Part shown: positions 55,701-61,301 of the stretch, one piece after another
Position numbering within the stretch: the stretch's first letter is position 1
Layout of the letters: each line of letters opens with the position of its first letter
Assembly: GCA_030141605.1 (NCBI GenBank)
Contig: JAQGDQ010000153.1
Coordinates: 1 to 64,000 of the forward strand
Source of the DNA: Tubiluchus corallicola
Lineage: Eukaryota > Priapulida > Priapulimorpha > Priapulimorphida > Tubiluchidae
Direction of reading: 5' to 3'
DNA: 64,000 nt
Translations under genes and position numbers: made by a program
Notes under the pieces: model-generated
What the model saw: only the letters and a program-made list of their open reading frames with translations
Databases searched by the model: none
Told to the model about the DNA's origin: nothing

Positions 55701-58700
55701 CTTGTGCATTGTAGTGCAATCCGTTACCTCTTTTATCGAAATGTAGCTATTATTAATTTTTGGTGTGAAACAATGAAACGTAAGCTGTCTATATGTTCAA
55801 TTTGACACAAAAAGTAGTGACTACTTCAGTTGTTTAAAAGAATAACAGGAATTAAATCCCTTGTTGAACTTTTTTTCACAGTAGCAAAGGTGTATTTGGC
55901 AAGACTCAAATCCAAGCTGTAGTTAAAAATATTGGCATTAAAAATGTTGTCGTTTTATATATAGCGTATACATAGATGGTTGTTTGCTTTGCTGCTAAAT
56001 CTAGTTCAAACCGGCTTCTCTATATGTCACAAAACCCATTTTGGTGTTTTACTGGGTCGTATTTGAGAACAGTTGTTAATCTTGATGAGCTGTTAATTTA
56101 CTTAATGTTTAATTATTTATTGGGAGAGTTTAACTAAAAATCCCAGGTATCGTCAAAATACATATTTAAAAATGCCTTTAGTTGAGTTTTTTGTAATAAT
56201 TGCCACTACTTGCAGTTGGAAAGTGGAAGACGAATTCCTCCTCAGTGTGCACATTGGGTGATGGTCCAGTAACATCAATGTTACTCATCGATGATGCATT
56301 GTGGTGTGCCTGTGGTCGCAAGGTCTTTCTCTTTGATTTGGAAACGGAAGTTGTCAAGGTAAGCATACAGCATCGCAATTTAATTGGATTTACATATCAT
56401 GCTGCAGAATGATGTCTGAAATATACCATGATATCTGCAATTTTCTAGATTTGAGGCTGAGTTAATTCTTTTTCTTGTTGGAAATAGCAGTAGTGACAAG
56501 ACCTAGTTTCACTGACTTGGCATTGGTAAGATTTTGTCATAAACACATGTACCTGTGGCAATGTTTGTTTTTTTTTGCCAGAAAAGTGTGTAGCATTCAA
56601 AGAGTTGCTGAACGAGTGTTAGTCTCTTGAACCCCATAATAGTCAAAAACGACCCTAAAAAGAGGCTGGCTAGATTCTTAGTCATATGTAAACCCTGATA
56701 ACATGGAGTGCTGACCACTTAATTTTTTCATCTGAAGCTTTCTGGGTTCATATATACTTTATTTACCAAATAATCAACTAAGCCATCATACGCTTAGATT
56801 TGGTATCTTTACATCATAGGAACTTATTATTATCATCATGACCATCTTCATCATCATGAATATTATACGATTTTGCTGTATTTCCTAAACCTTCTAGTTA
56901 TTGTGTTAATGCTACTATTCCAACATTTTTCAGCAAAACTTTCGTATCCACAGTGAGAAGCAGTTTTCTGTAGGCATGCTGACTCGGACGGGAGTTGGTG
57001 TTTGGTGCAGTCTAAAAAACACTCCTCTTATCCGTCTTTTTCACTTAGAAACTTTCAAGCAGTTGCAAGAAGTAAATGTTTCTTCAGCCGTAGCTAGGAT
57101 ACTTGGAGGTATGGTTTAATATATGAAAGTTATCTTATTTTTTAAACTATAGATGTGAAATCATTTAACAAAATTACATAATTTTGCTCATTTTATTTTA
57201 TGGAAAAAGCAATCATTGCTTGGAGCCATGTGAATGTTTAGTTTTTAGTGAGCAACCTGGACAATAAAACTTTATTTTCAAATTCTAGGGCAATGTTTTT
57301 TAGATTTTTTATACATTTGTTATTGAGCAGCTTGCTGTAGGGTCACTTACTACATAAAACTTAATATTACCAATAATATAGACGAGTTTTTCTACTTAAT
57401 TGTACATAAGGTTGTGCAAAAATATGTGCCAGAGTTTTGCTCATTATCATGTTAACGATATTACACGAAGAAAATAATGGAATTACTTGAAAACCACCAC
57501 ATTGATGTTACAGACACCTGTGGAAAAACATCTACAATTTTAAGTTATTCACTTAGATTTGCCACTTGATGTGTCCATTATTTTCACTGAAAACTAGACG
57601 ATGGCATTTCTTTCAGCTACTGACGCAGTTTCTCACTTCTTAAAGGGATTCGGACATGCATGTCAACAATTTTTGCCTTAACTTCTTTTGTATCAAATAA
57701 CTCTGCTTGGCCGTCATACTCTTTCTCTTTAAAGGAATTCCATATCCTGTAATCCAGAGAATTAAGTCCCATAGCAAATCCTTATCAGTGCTTTATTCTC
57801 TGTGGTGAAGATCATGATTTAAATTGGTTGTTTCCTTTACTTGTTTTGCTACTATATTATTGAGTCATCACGTCAACACGGCTATTTCTCAGTTTATTGA
57901 TGAGTAGCTGACGTTGTTCCAGTTTATAAATTTTTACCATGCAAAACTTTTTCAACCATAATCTAAGAACTACTAAACTTATAAACTTGTCACTTTTACG
58001 GCTAAAAGCTAATGTAACTGCAATGCCGCTCTGTGAAATTTCTTCTTTGAAAGGCACTTGCTTCTAATATTATTGTACTTTAAACTTCTGCTCATTTTTT
58101 CTGTGCCACCTGATATATTTCCATAGTTGTAACTGTACTACTAATAGTTTTATGCAAATATGAAAATTCAACTTCTAGCAAAAACTTTATAATTTCAATA
58201 TTCTAAAATACCCAATATGTGTTTACTACCATTTCAAACCCATTGTCACCTTTTGGTAATTTTCTACTGCTTGTATTAATCGCTTCTTTACAAAATTATT
58301 AGATGTTTTCATATTGAATTTTTTAAGAGACTTAATTTGTAATATTAGTAACATGGCACTTTGAGTTTTCAGTCACTTAAACTGGCACTACTTTTCGTTT
58401 AGAGAGAGATCAGTCGAAGTCCAGGGTCAGCATCACTTCTCTTATAGCCAGTGCTGGGTATATCTGGGTTGGAACAAGTGTCGGAATTGTCGTCGTTTAC
58501 TCACTGCCCCGGTTAGAAGGCGTCCCGGTGATAAATTCAAAAGCTGTTGTGTCATTTCATGCACAGAAAGGTCCAGTGACTTTTCTTCTACATTGTGTGC
58601 CAACTGGTGCCAACATGCAGGCTCCAAGAAAAGCAAGTATTGTGTCTAGGGCATCTGTTTCTAATGGTACTGTTGTTAGTAATCACACGCCTATTGAAAA

Positions 58701-59523
58701 GTGTAAATCTCCACCACTCCCACCTCCAAATACCAGTCCTCCATTGCTCAGAACTGGACGTGGAGAATCTCAAGACGGACAAGGATCTGTGCATAAAATG
58801 CCTGATCCTGCAGAGCACGAGAAAAGTATAAGTTTAAATCGAAAGACATCAGGCAAAGACTCAGACTACAGTACCATGCGAGGTCAACCGCCAGAACTGG
58901 ATAATCCACCTGCTGATGTAGCTAACAATGTTGAGAGCATTCCGACAAAAAGTGCCTCTGATGTGGATGAAGGCCGTTTCTCACCACTTGTTCCGCCCCC
59001 ATCATCTCCTCCGCCGTTATATGAATCAACAAATTTTATCCCAGGCCATAATCCATATGGCTTGCCCAGAAATTATAAAGATATTGACCACGCAAAATTT
59101 GGGGATTCGGGAAATGAAGACTATGCTGCTGTGTACGATTATCCTCAAGAGCCATACCCAGATTATGATGAGGCAGTTCCAAAACGAAGCACTGCTGTCA
59201 GACGCATCACAAATCTATATGGTAGCCTGATGAATGTTTATCTTGATGACTTGGAACAAGATGCAGCCATTGATAATGATGAGCAATCCATGACGGCATC
59301 CACGACTATTAAGGAAAGAACATTTACTGGCAGCATTGACATCGATCCCGACTCCGTGCCTCCGAACATGTTAGCACTCGCAAACCATCATTTCAGTAAG
59401 CCACGAACAATGTTTATTGTGAGTGGTGGCAGTGGTTATTTTAACTGGCATCGACTTACTCAGAAAGATGTTTGTAATAGTGATGCTCATGTCATGATAT
59501 GGGAGACAAAACTGAATTTGTAG
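17317..59523 (+). CDS. ARHGEF10: ARHGEF10/ARHGEF10L-type Rho guanine nucleotide exchange factor, long form
   Basis: Rho-family GEF with a DH domain, an atypical PH-like region and a C-terminal WD40-like propeller; vertebrate ARHGEF10 proteins act mainly on RhoA-C. Coding exons, with number 10 left unused because that position is taken by the alternative first exons: 1 17317-17380, 2 19157-19303, 3 20745-20985, 4 21850-23150, 5 23552-23713, 6 25245-25349, 7 25464-25559, 8 25927-26141, 9 28220-28334, 11 47056-47228, 12 48720-48899, 13 49477-49593, 14 49978-50070, 15 50596-50820, 16 51278-51363, 17 51826-51992, 18 52322-52443, 19 53129-53253, 20 53799-53893, 21 53984-54102, 22 54453-54566, 23 55196-55314, 24 55520-55680, 25 56216-56358, 26 56934-57108, 27 58403-59523. 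All are GT..AG and total 5781 nt, 1926 residues plus stop, in frame throughout. Human relatives are about 1280-1370 residues; the excess is mostly N-terminal. The gene could equally be called ARHGEF10L. A plus-strand AATAAA occurs near 60570 inside a MITE and at 62199. Confidence 0.88.
17765..17875 (-). repeat. Possible tRNA-derived SINE fragment
   Basis: On the minus strand GGTTCCGAGTTCTATCCCTGG resembles a SINE B box followed by the usual CC-rich stretch, and an A-box-like run (AAACTGAGTGG) lies about 60 bp upstream. There is no clear tail or target duplication, so this is tentative. Confidence 0.25.
18158..18221. repeat. Trinucleotide-rich tract in intron 1
   Basis: Imperfect GAN then AAN triplets (GACGATGATGAC ... 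AATAATAATAAT). In one frame it reads as Asp then Asn runs, but it lies in an intron and has no splice sites in a useful phase. Confidence 0.7.
19157..20985 (+). CDS. ARHGEF10: ARHGEF10-like exons 2-3: proline-rich N-terminal region
   Basis: Exon 2 (19157-19303) encodes a lysine/serine-rich stretch ending in [15 protein letters not shown], a polyproline ligand of the SH3/EVH1/WW type. Exon 3 (20745-20985) is Ser/Asp-rich and ends APPLLPPR, with Pro-Ser completed from exon 4. These are predicted disordered adaptor-binding regions; no folded domain is recognised. Confidence 0.75.
21850..23150 (+). CDS. ARHGEF10: ARHGEF10-like exon 4: large disordered exon with tyrosine motifs
   Basis: A single 1301-nt exon (residues about 152-585). 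It is Ser/Glu/Asn-rich with many tyrosines in acidic context: [32 protein letters not shown] and YENA fit the YxN pattern bound by Grb2-type SH2 domains. A small Cys/His cluster, CPIC followed by CDKH and a later Cys, could bind zinc but does not match a complete known finger. The C-terminal part is Lys-rich ([12 protein letters not shown]). Human ARHGEF10 also has acidic tyrosine motifs N-terminal to its DH domain, but nothing this long. Confidence 0.8.
23552..28334 (+). CDS. ARHGEF10: ARHGEF10-like exons 5-9: linker to the DH domain
   Basis: Exon 5 (23552-23713) has a Cys/His-rich segment ([18 protein letters not shown]). Exon 6 (25245-25349) and exon 7 (25464-25559) encode charged linker with [11 protein letters not shown]. 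Exon 8 (25927-26141) is strongly acidic, with a GAT run coding five Asp followed by EDIYEEIQ, reminiscent of the acidic Tyr motifs in vertebrate ARHGEF10. Exon 9 (28220-28334) is basic ([17 protein letters not shown]) and ends in phase 1, the same phase as the three candidate alternative first exons downstream. Confidence 0.78.
27157..27806. mobile_element. piggyBac-like non-autonomous element
   Basis: Left end CCACTTCACTGC and right end GCAGCGAAGAGG are imperfect inverted repeats (10 of 12 matching). The 650-bp element is flanked on both sides by TTAA (27153-27156 and 27807-27810). TTAA duplication and C-rich ends followed by CTGC are the hallmark of the piggyBac superfamily. It contains a run of about 12 G near 27620 and no transposase. 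Confidence 0.7.
28652..28756. repeat. (GA)n/(GACAGA)n microsatellite
   Basis: Pure GA dinucleotides flank a core of GACAGA hexamers at about 28686-28733. It produces serine/leucine-rich open frames on the minus strand that should not be read as genes. Confidence 0.95.
28757..30015. other. Intron sequence 3' of the GPCR; no other feature seen
   Basis: On the minus strand an AATAAA (29897-29892) lies about 120 nt past the GPCR stop and is a plausible polyadenylation signal for it. Nothing else was recognised. Confidence 0.4.
30016..30954 (-). CDS. Intronless class A (rhodopsin-like) GPCR, aminergic-like
   Basis: Seven-transmembrane receptor of 312 residues in one open exon, nested antisense in the large intron of the ARHGEF10-like gene. 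Landmarks: N-glycosylation sequons at N4 and N8, GN in TM1 (N46), LATSD in TM2 (D74), ERY at the end of TM3 (123-125, replacing DRY), W151 in TM4, CWMP in TM6 (250-253), and NPVIY in TM7 (288-292). W279 and Y282 correspond to positions 7.40 and 7.43, a pair typical of amine receptors, but position 3.32 is Glu (E106) rather than Asp. The conserved Cys 3.25 is Leu and no Cys is seen in extracellular loop 2, so the canonical disulfide is missing; C264 and C268 in loop 3 could pair instead. TM5 lacks its usual proline. The ligand is unknown; an orphan amine-like or opsin/melatonin-like receptor is possible. Confidence 0.85.
   Translation of the reverse strand: MAMNQTNNVTYLLTVDSHEHPSLSTTRIILMTLSFGASSLCASFGNMLVLVAMYKHVELRTPTNAIIASLATSDLIVGVLVVPLFIAVNVPTHAGFPLLHVFLLFEAFMQNVGLGHVWLISAERYAFILHPLKYNRHVTKRTLIVLLTTLWIISYCDAMVKAGMDLKYDRDDQFTKTYLEIKNTFVFLLSCVFVLILNARIWYAAWKQAQRIHAVNQTEPITNSNNVLNMMKQLKATRTVGVIVLVFVVCWMPFIIYPLIQLSCKWSCDIREVFILTVWLSYINSVINPVIYAAFMSEFRKSFKRILLEIMC
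31838..31888. repeat. Imperfect (GA)n tract
   Basis: Interrupted GAGAGA runs within the large intron. Confidence 0.8.
32105..32569. mobile_element. MITE with CCGTATTTTCCC ends and TA duplication
   Basis: The left end CCGTATTTTCCCGTGTATAA and the right end are inverted repeats of about 27 bp, flanked by TA (32103-32104 and 32570-32571). Extra copies of GGGTCTCTTATACA lie inside both ends, giving sub-terminal hairpins. The 465-bp length, TA target and lack of coding capacity point to a pogo/Tc1-mariner-type MITE. Confidence 0.85.
32570..34116. other. Intron sequence; no feature recognised
   Basis: AT-rich, with only short sequence repetition (AATTCAATTCAATTCAATTAA near 33297). No exon or transposon ends were recognised. 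Confidence 0.4.
34117..36127 (-). CDS. Candidate small spliced gene of unknown function, nested antisense
   Basis: The best-supported part is a terminal exon 34364-34117: acceptor TTTTATTGCAG, 82 codons in phase 1, stop TAA at 34119-34117. It encodes a non-repetitive, Lys/Asn-rich peptide beginning [20 protein letters not shown] and ending [10 protein letters not shown]. Upstream a strong donor (TTTCAG|GTAAGC, exon end 34741) closes an open stretch in the matching phase 1. A possible first exon runs from an ATG at 36127 to 36004 (weak donor GTCACG), also phase 1, with [20 protein letters not shown]. Composition looks coding rather than random, but no family is recognised and the middle exon's start is not fixed. 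It may be a small cytosolic or ciliary-type protein; I cannot tell. Confidence 0.4.
35516..35852 (+). CDS. ARHGEF10: Alternative first exon A of the ARHGEF10-like gene
   Basis: ATG at 35516 with an in-frame TGA at 35471 upstream. It is open for 112 codons and ends at CACG|GTATGT in phase 1, the phase required by the DH exon at 47056. The peptide starts [13 protein letters not shown] and is Cys/His/Arg-rich ([14 protein letters not shown], then [20 protein letters not shown]), quite unlike exons 1-9. Joined to exon 11 it would give a protein of about 1223 residues. It could instead be an internal cassette exon or chance; transcript evidence would decide. Confidence 0.55.
36749..36800 (+). repeat. 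tRNA-like A/B-box segment (possible SINE head or tRNA relic)
   Basis: TGGCCTAGTGG at 36749-36759 matches the pol III A-box consensus exactly. GGTTCGCGT about 33 bp further on is a partial B box. The segment cannot be folded into a full tRNA cloverleaf by eye. Confidence 0.3.
38447..38555. repeat. (CT)n pyrimidine-rich microsatellite
   Basis: CTCTCT runs interrupted by TTTCTC and CCCCTC in the intron. Confidence 0.9.
38556..41841. other. Intron sequence upstream of alternative exon B
   Basis: Two diverged copies of an approximately 90-bp segment lie at about 39051-39150 and 39184-39280 (both ACTGACATTT..., TTTGCAA, ACAAGATC). A CpG-denser patch at about 41110-41390 precedes alternative exon B and is a candidate promoter. 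A 71-codon minus-strand open frame at 40460-40245 looks somewhat protein-like but is not called. Confidence 0.35.
41842..42076 (+). CDS. ARHGEF10: Alternative first exon B of the ARHGEF10-like gene
   Basis: ATG at 41842 with an in-frame TGA at 41830. It is open for 78 codons and ends at CATG|GTAAGA in phase 1, matching the DH exon. The peptide has [17 protein letters not shown] followed by a Ser/Asn/Tyr-rich tract ([17 protein letters not shown]) and a basic end (ERLKSARH). The proline/tyrosine character resembles the long N-terminus in style but not in sequence. Predicted product is about 1189 residues. Confidence 0.6.
42077..45186. other. Intron sequence; no feature recognised
   Basis: AT-rich sequence between alternative exons B and C. 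No further exon with ATG, open frame and phase-1 donor was noticed, though small ones could be missed. Confidence 0.35.
45187..45292 (+). CDS. ARHGEF10: Alternative first exon C of the ARHGEF10-like gene
   Basis: ATG at 45187, in-frame TGA at 45157, 35 codons, and a strong donor ACAG|GTAAGA in phase 1. The short peptide is acidic/Asn-rich ([12 protein letters not shown]) then an amphipathic helix ([19 protein letters not shown]). Joined to the DH exon it gives about 1146 residues, a nearly minimal DH-PH-propeller form. Because it is short, chance occurrence is more possible than for exons A and B. Confidence 0.5.
46692..46880. mobile_element. Short MITE with TA duplication
   Basis: 189 bp starting CAGTAGACCGCTTTACAC and ending GATATAACGAGATTTGACTG. 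The ends are imperfect inverted repeats, with GCCAC/GTGGC also paired inside, flanked by TA on both sides (46690-46691 and 46881-46882). It fits a pogo/mariner-type MITE. Confidence 0.6.
47056..50820 (+). CDS. ARHGEF10: ARHGEF10-like exons 11-15: DH (RhoGEF) domain
   Basis: Exons 47056-47228, 48720-48899, 49477-49593, 49978-50070 and 50596-50820. A proline stretch ([13 protein letters not shown]) leads into CR1, [20 protein letters not shown]. Exon 12 has [14 protein letters not shown], and exon 13 has [11 protein letters not shown] and KPSFAEFI. The CR3/α8 signature in exons 14-15, [19 protein letters not shown], is the most conserved stretch of the family. These match human ARHGEF10/10L nearly residue by residue as I recall them. 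The catalytic surface (the Glu in CR1 and the QRFPQ core) is intact, so exchange activity is expected. Confidence 0.93.
47229..48719. other. Intron 11; no feature recognised
   Basis: AT-rich intron sequence. Imperfect ATCATC/GTCATC triplets at about 47320-47425 create open frames on both strands that have no splice logic. Confidence 0.45.
50351..50442. repeat. 46-bp tandem duplication in intron 14
   Basis: TAATCTAACTGTAAATTAAT and its continuation occur twice in direct succession (50351-50396 and 50397-50442), essentially identical, which implies a recent duplication. Confidence 0.9.
51278..54102 (+). CDS. ARHGEF10: ARHGEF10-like exons 16-21: PH-like region
   Basis: Exons 51278-51363, 51826-51992, 52322-52443, 53129-53253, 53799-53893 and 53984-54102. 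Exon 16 carries [15 protein letters not shown], the β-strand typical of the family's PH domain. Exon 17 has [14 protein letters not shown] followed by a Ser-rich loop, and exon 18 has [18 protein letters not shown], matching the conserved helix after it. Exon 20 has [18 protein letters not shown], equivalent to the last strand and C-terminal helix. Exon 21 is a hydrophilic bridge to the propeller ([11 protein letters not shown]). The split PH arrangement agrees with vertebrate ARHGEF10. Confidence 0.88.
52169..52207. repeat. Strong short hairpin in intron 17
   Basis: 17-nt arms GTACTGCTGCAAGTGAT and ATCACTTGCGGCAGTAC around a 5-nt loop, with one T/C difference that would be a G-U pair in RNA. 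It sits 115 bp upstream of the exon 18 acceptor. Confidence 0.75.
54453..57108 (+). CDS. ARHGEF10: ARHGEF10-like exons 22-26: WD40-like propeller
   Basis: Exons 54453-54566, 55196-55314, 55520-55680, 56216-56358 and 56934-57108. Each carries a propeller-type strand pattern: [24 protein letters not shown] joined to [40 protein letters not shown], and [20 protein letters not shown]. The human counterparts I recall carry the same GTEEGSISIY and IRLFHTETL motifs. The acceptor of exon 23 is a tandem TAGCAG (AG at 55191-55192 and 55194-55195), so one extra Gln is optional. Confidence 0.88.
55011..55080. repeat. Imperfect trinucleotide tract (GTT/GCT/GAT)n in intron 22
   Basis: Triplet-rich run TTGTTGTTGTTATTGCTGC... 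then GATGATAATGATGATG. It is intronic, with no coding role seen. Confidence 0.75.
57530..57840 (-). mobile_element. Decayed Tc1/mariner-type transposase remnant in intron 26
   Basis: On the minus strand, [19 protein letters not shown] (about 57765-57705) resembles the DLNPLDYxIWxxLKEKVY block around the third catalytic Asp of mariner transposases, with that Asp replaced by Gly. VKAKIVDM follows as in the family. Stops and frameshifts surround it and no inverted repeats were identified, so it is a dead fragment. Confidence 0.45.
58403..59523 (+). CDS. ARHGEF10: ARHGEF10-like last exon: propeller end and disordered tail
   Basis: 1121 nt, residues about 1554-1926, stop TAG at 59521. It opens with a propeller blade strongly conserved with human ARHGEF10 ([26 protein letters not shown], then [14 protein letters not shown]). 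A long insert follows, with polyproline motifs ([26 protein letters not shown]) and acidic tyrosines ([27 protein letters not shown]). The final strands return to the propeller: [11 protein letters not shown] and AHVMIWET, equivalent to the vertebrate VISGGxGY and LLIWQV ends. Such an insert inside the last blade is also seen in vertebrate members. Confidence 0.92.
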
Positions 59524-59748
59524 TATTATGTACCTTAGCAGAGAAGTTACATATATTAATTTTGACGTTATAAAAGAATTTTGTACTACCTTCTCACTAT
59601 CAATTATGCATACGTAAAATATGTATGTCTGGCTAGTGAAAATCTAATTTTTTTAAATGTATTTAGAATAATTATGTGTAAAGGATGAACCAATTTCATG
59701 TTGTTGGAAATGCAGAACATACAATTAACATATATGTTCAAGGTGGTA

Positions 59749-60026
59749 CATATGTAGTCGTCGACTTACAACTTAGTTAACTCAACTTGATTAACTCGTT
59801 ATACAAAATTAATTATGACTTATACTTCTATTTTTTAAACAAATTAACTTTAAATTGCTATCTGTTTCTATAAATTCACAATCTGTAGGTGCCACTATAT
59901 TTAGTATCTACAATATCTTATGTGTAGTAGGGCACACCACTTGTATATATGGGTCCAACTTGCGTCCAAGTCGTCTTATGACCAATCATCCAGAACCAAC
60001 TGTGGTGGTAAGTCGATGACTGCATG
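59749..60026. mobile_element. MITE with CGACTTAC-type ends and TA duplication
   Basis: 278 bp. Left end CATATGTAGTCGTCGACTTA and right end TAAGTCGATGACTGCATG are imperfect inverted repeats, flanked by TA (59747-59748 and 60027-60028). It is of the pogo-like type and lies just past the ARHGEF10-like stop, so it is probably within the 3' UTR. Confidence 0.65.
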
Positions 60027-60090
60027 TATAACATTTTACATATGACTGAGGCTACAAAAACAATGAGTAATAACATAGAACAATTTATTA

Positions 60091-60735
60091 CAGTAAGTCC
60101 TCACTTAACGACTCCCCATTTAGTGACGTTTCATTTTAATGAAGCTGAACGTTTGACACCTTTTTTCACTTAACGACGCACATTTCATATTAACAATGAT
60201 TTTTTTACTTTGCTGAAAGCTATTTTTTATTTTATCAACCACTTTTTCTACCTAATTTGATGCATTAAAAAACTTTACATATTGCATTATTCTGTTCTAA
60301 AAACACACTAGTAACTTAGTTCAATTAATATATACATTTTGCTTTCCAACTGACTAACTAATGAATACTAGCCTATAGCAACCAGACTAAGTGTCTAGAT
60401 AAAATTTCCAGTTGCCCAAAGGCTTTGACTCCGCAGTGTTTATTGTTTAATGACTGTCTAGGCTTAAACGTTAACAAAAGGGAAAGCACTAGTTAGGTAT
60501 TGGTAAGAAAGACATAATTATAGGTGGTTTCATACAAGCAGAAAGAAATTAATTAGTAGAAATATGAATAAAATGTTTAATTTATATGAATTAAGCAGCA
60601 TTGATTTTTACCTCTGGAGCGTATCTTAACTCTTTTACATTACTTTTTATGGAAGTCTTGGTTTCATTTAACGACGTATCTCTTAACGTCGCATTTTGCT
60701 GGAACGCATTAACGTCATTAAGCAAGGACTTGCTG
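60091..60735. mobile_element. 645-bp MITE with CAGYAAGTCCT ends and TA duplication
   Basis: Left end CAGTAAGTCCTCACTTAACG and right end GTCATTAAGCAAGGACTTGC continuing to TG at 60735 form an inverted repeat with few mismatches, flanked by TA on both sides (60089-60090, 60736-60737). CTTAACGACG-like motifs recur inside (near 60168 and 60665). It has no transposase. It carries an AATAAA near 60570 that could act as a polyadenylation signal for the host gene. Confidence 0.8.
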
Positions 60736-60967
60736 TACAAGAAAATGTAGCTGAGCAATGGGGTCTATCATAAACTCAGTCTCTAGTGAGAAGGTTTCAT
60801 ACACTACGGCGGGTCTTGCACAGTTTTTTGCCTGAAAAATTTTGGGATGAAATTTAGGATCAATTTTTGGTATTGAGCCGAATGGCATAGGAACTCTCTG
60901 AACTCGAAGCCCATAAAACACATTGGACTTATTCTGAAAGACAGAGTGGCCAGCTAAGCTGGTCCAA

Positions 60968-61092
60968 AAATATGCCGTTGATCGGCATGATGAGTAATCC
61001 GTGACGGCATGCACGACTAATAAGGATCGGCGACCATTTACTGGCTGCATTGATATCGATCCAGACTCTGTGCCTCTGAACATATTAGCATT
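60968..61092 (+). pseudogene. Partial duplicate of the ARHGEF10-like last exon
   Basis: The sequence parallels 59261-59376 of the real last exon: CGTGACGGCATGCACGACTA against CATGACGGCATCCACGACTA, then TTTACTGGC-GCATTGA and GACTC-GTGCCTC-GAACAT. In the copied frame a Gln codon has become TAA (GATGAGTAA), so it cannot be the same coding sequence. Similarity stops near 61092; the following 160 bp are unrelated to the parent exon. An overlapping 156-codon minus-strand open frame (61188-60718) runs into the neighbouring MITE end and is judged fortuitous. Confidence 0.7.
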
Positions 61093-61301
61093 CCAGCAGA
61101 AAACGCTGCGGTATCGCCTTTCAGCAGAAAAACTTGTGAGGCATTTGCAAGAAGTATTGGAGAATCTCGAATTTTTGAGTTGCTCCAATCATATGCCTCA
61201 AGATTGTAGGCTTTGTATGATGCATGATGCTTACTAAATTTTGAGGCCATAACAGAGTCCATATGGTTCGATGTCATGCATTGTTCTCTACTGTTACTCA
61301 T

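Noticed and set aside
60718-61188. 156-codon minus-strand frame
   Set aside because: It runs antisense through the duplicated exon fragment and into the MITE's terminal repeat, so it cannot be an independent conserved gene.
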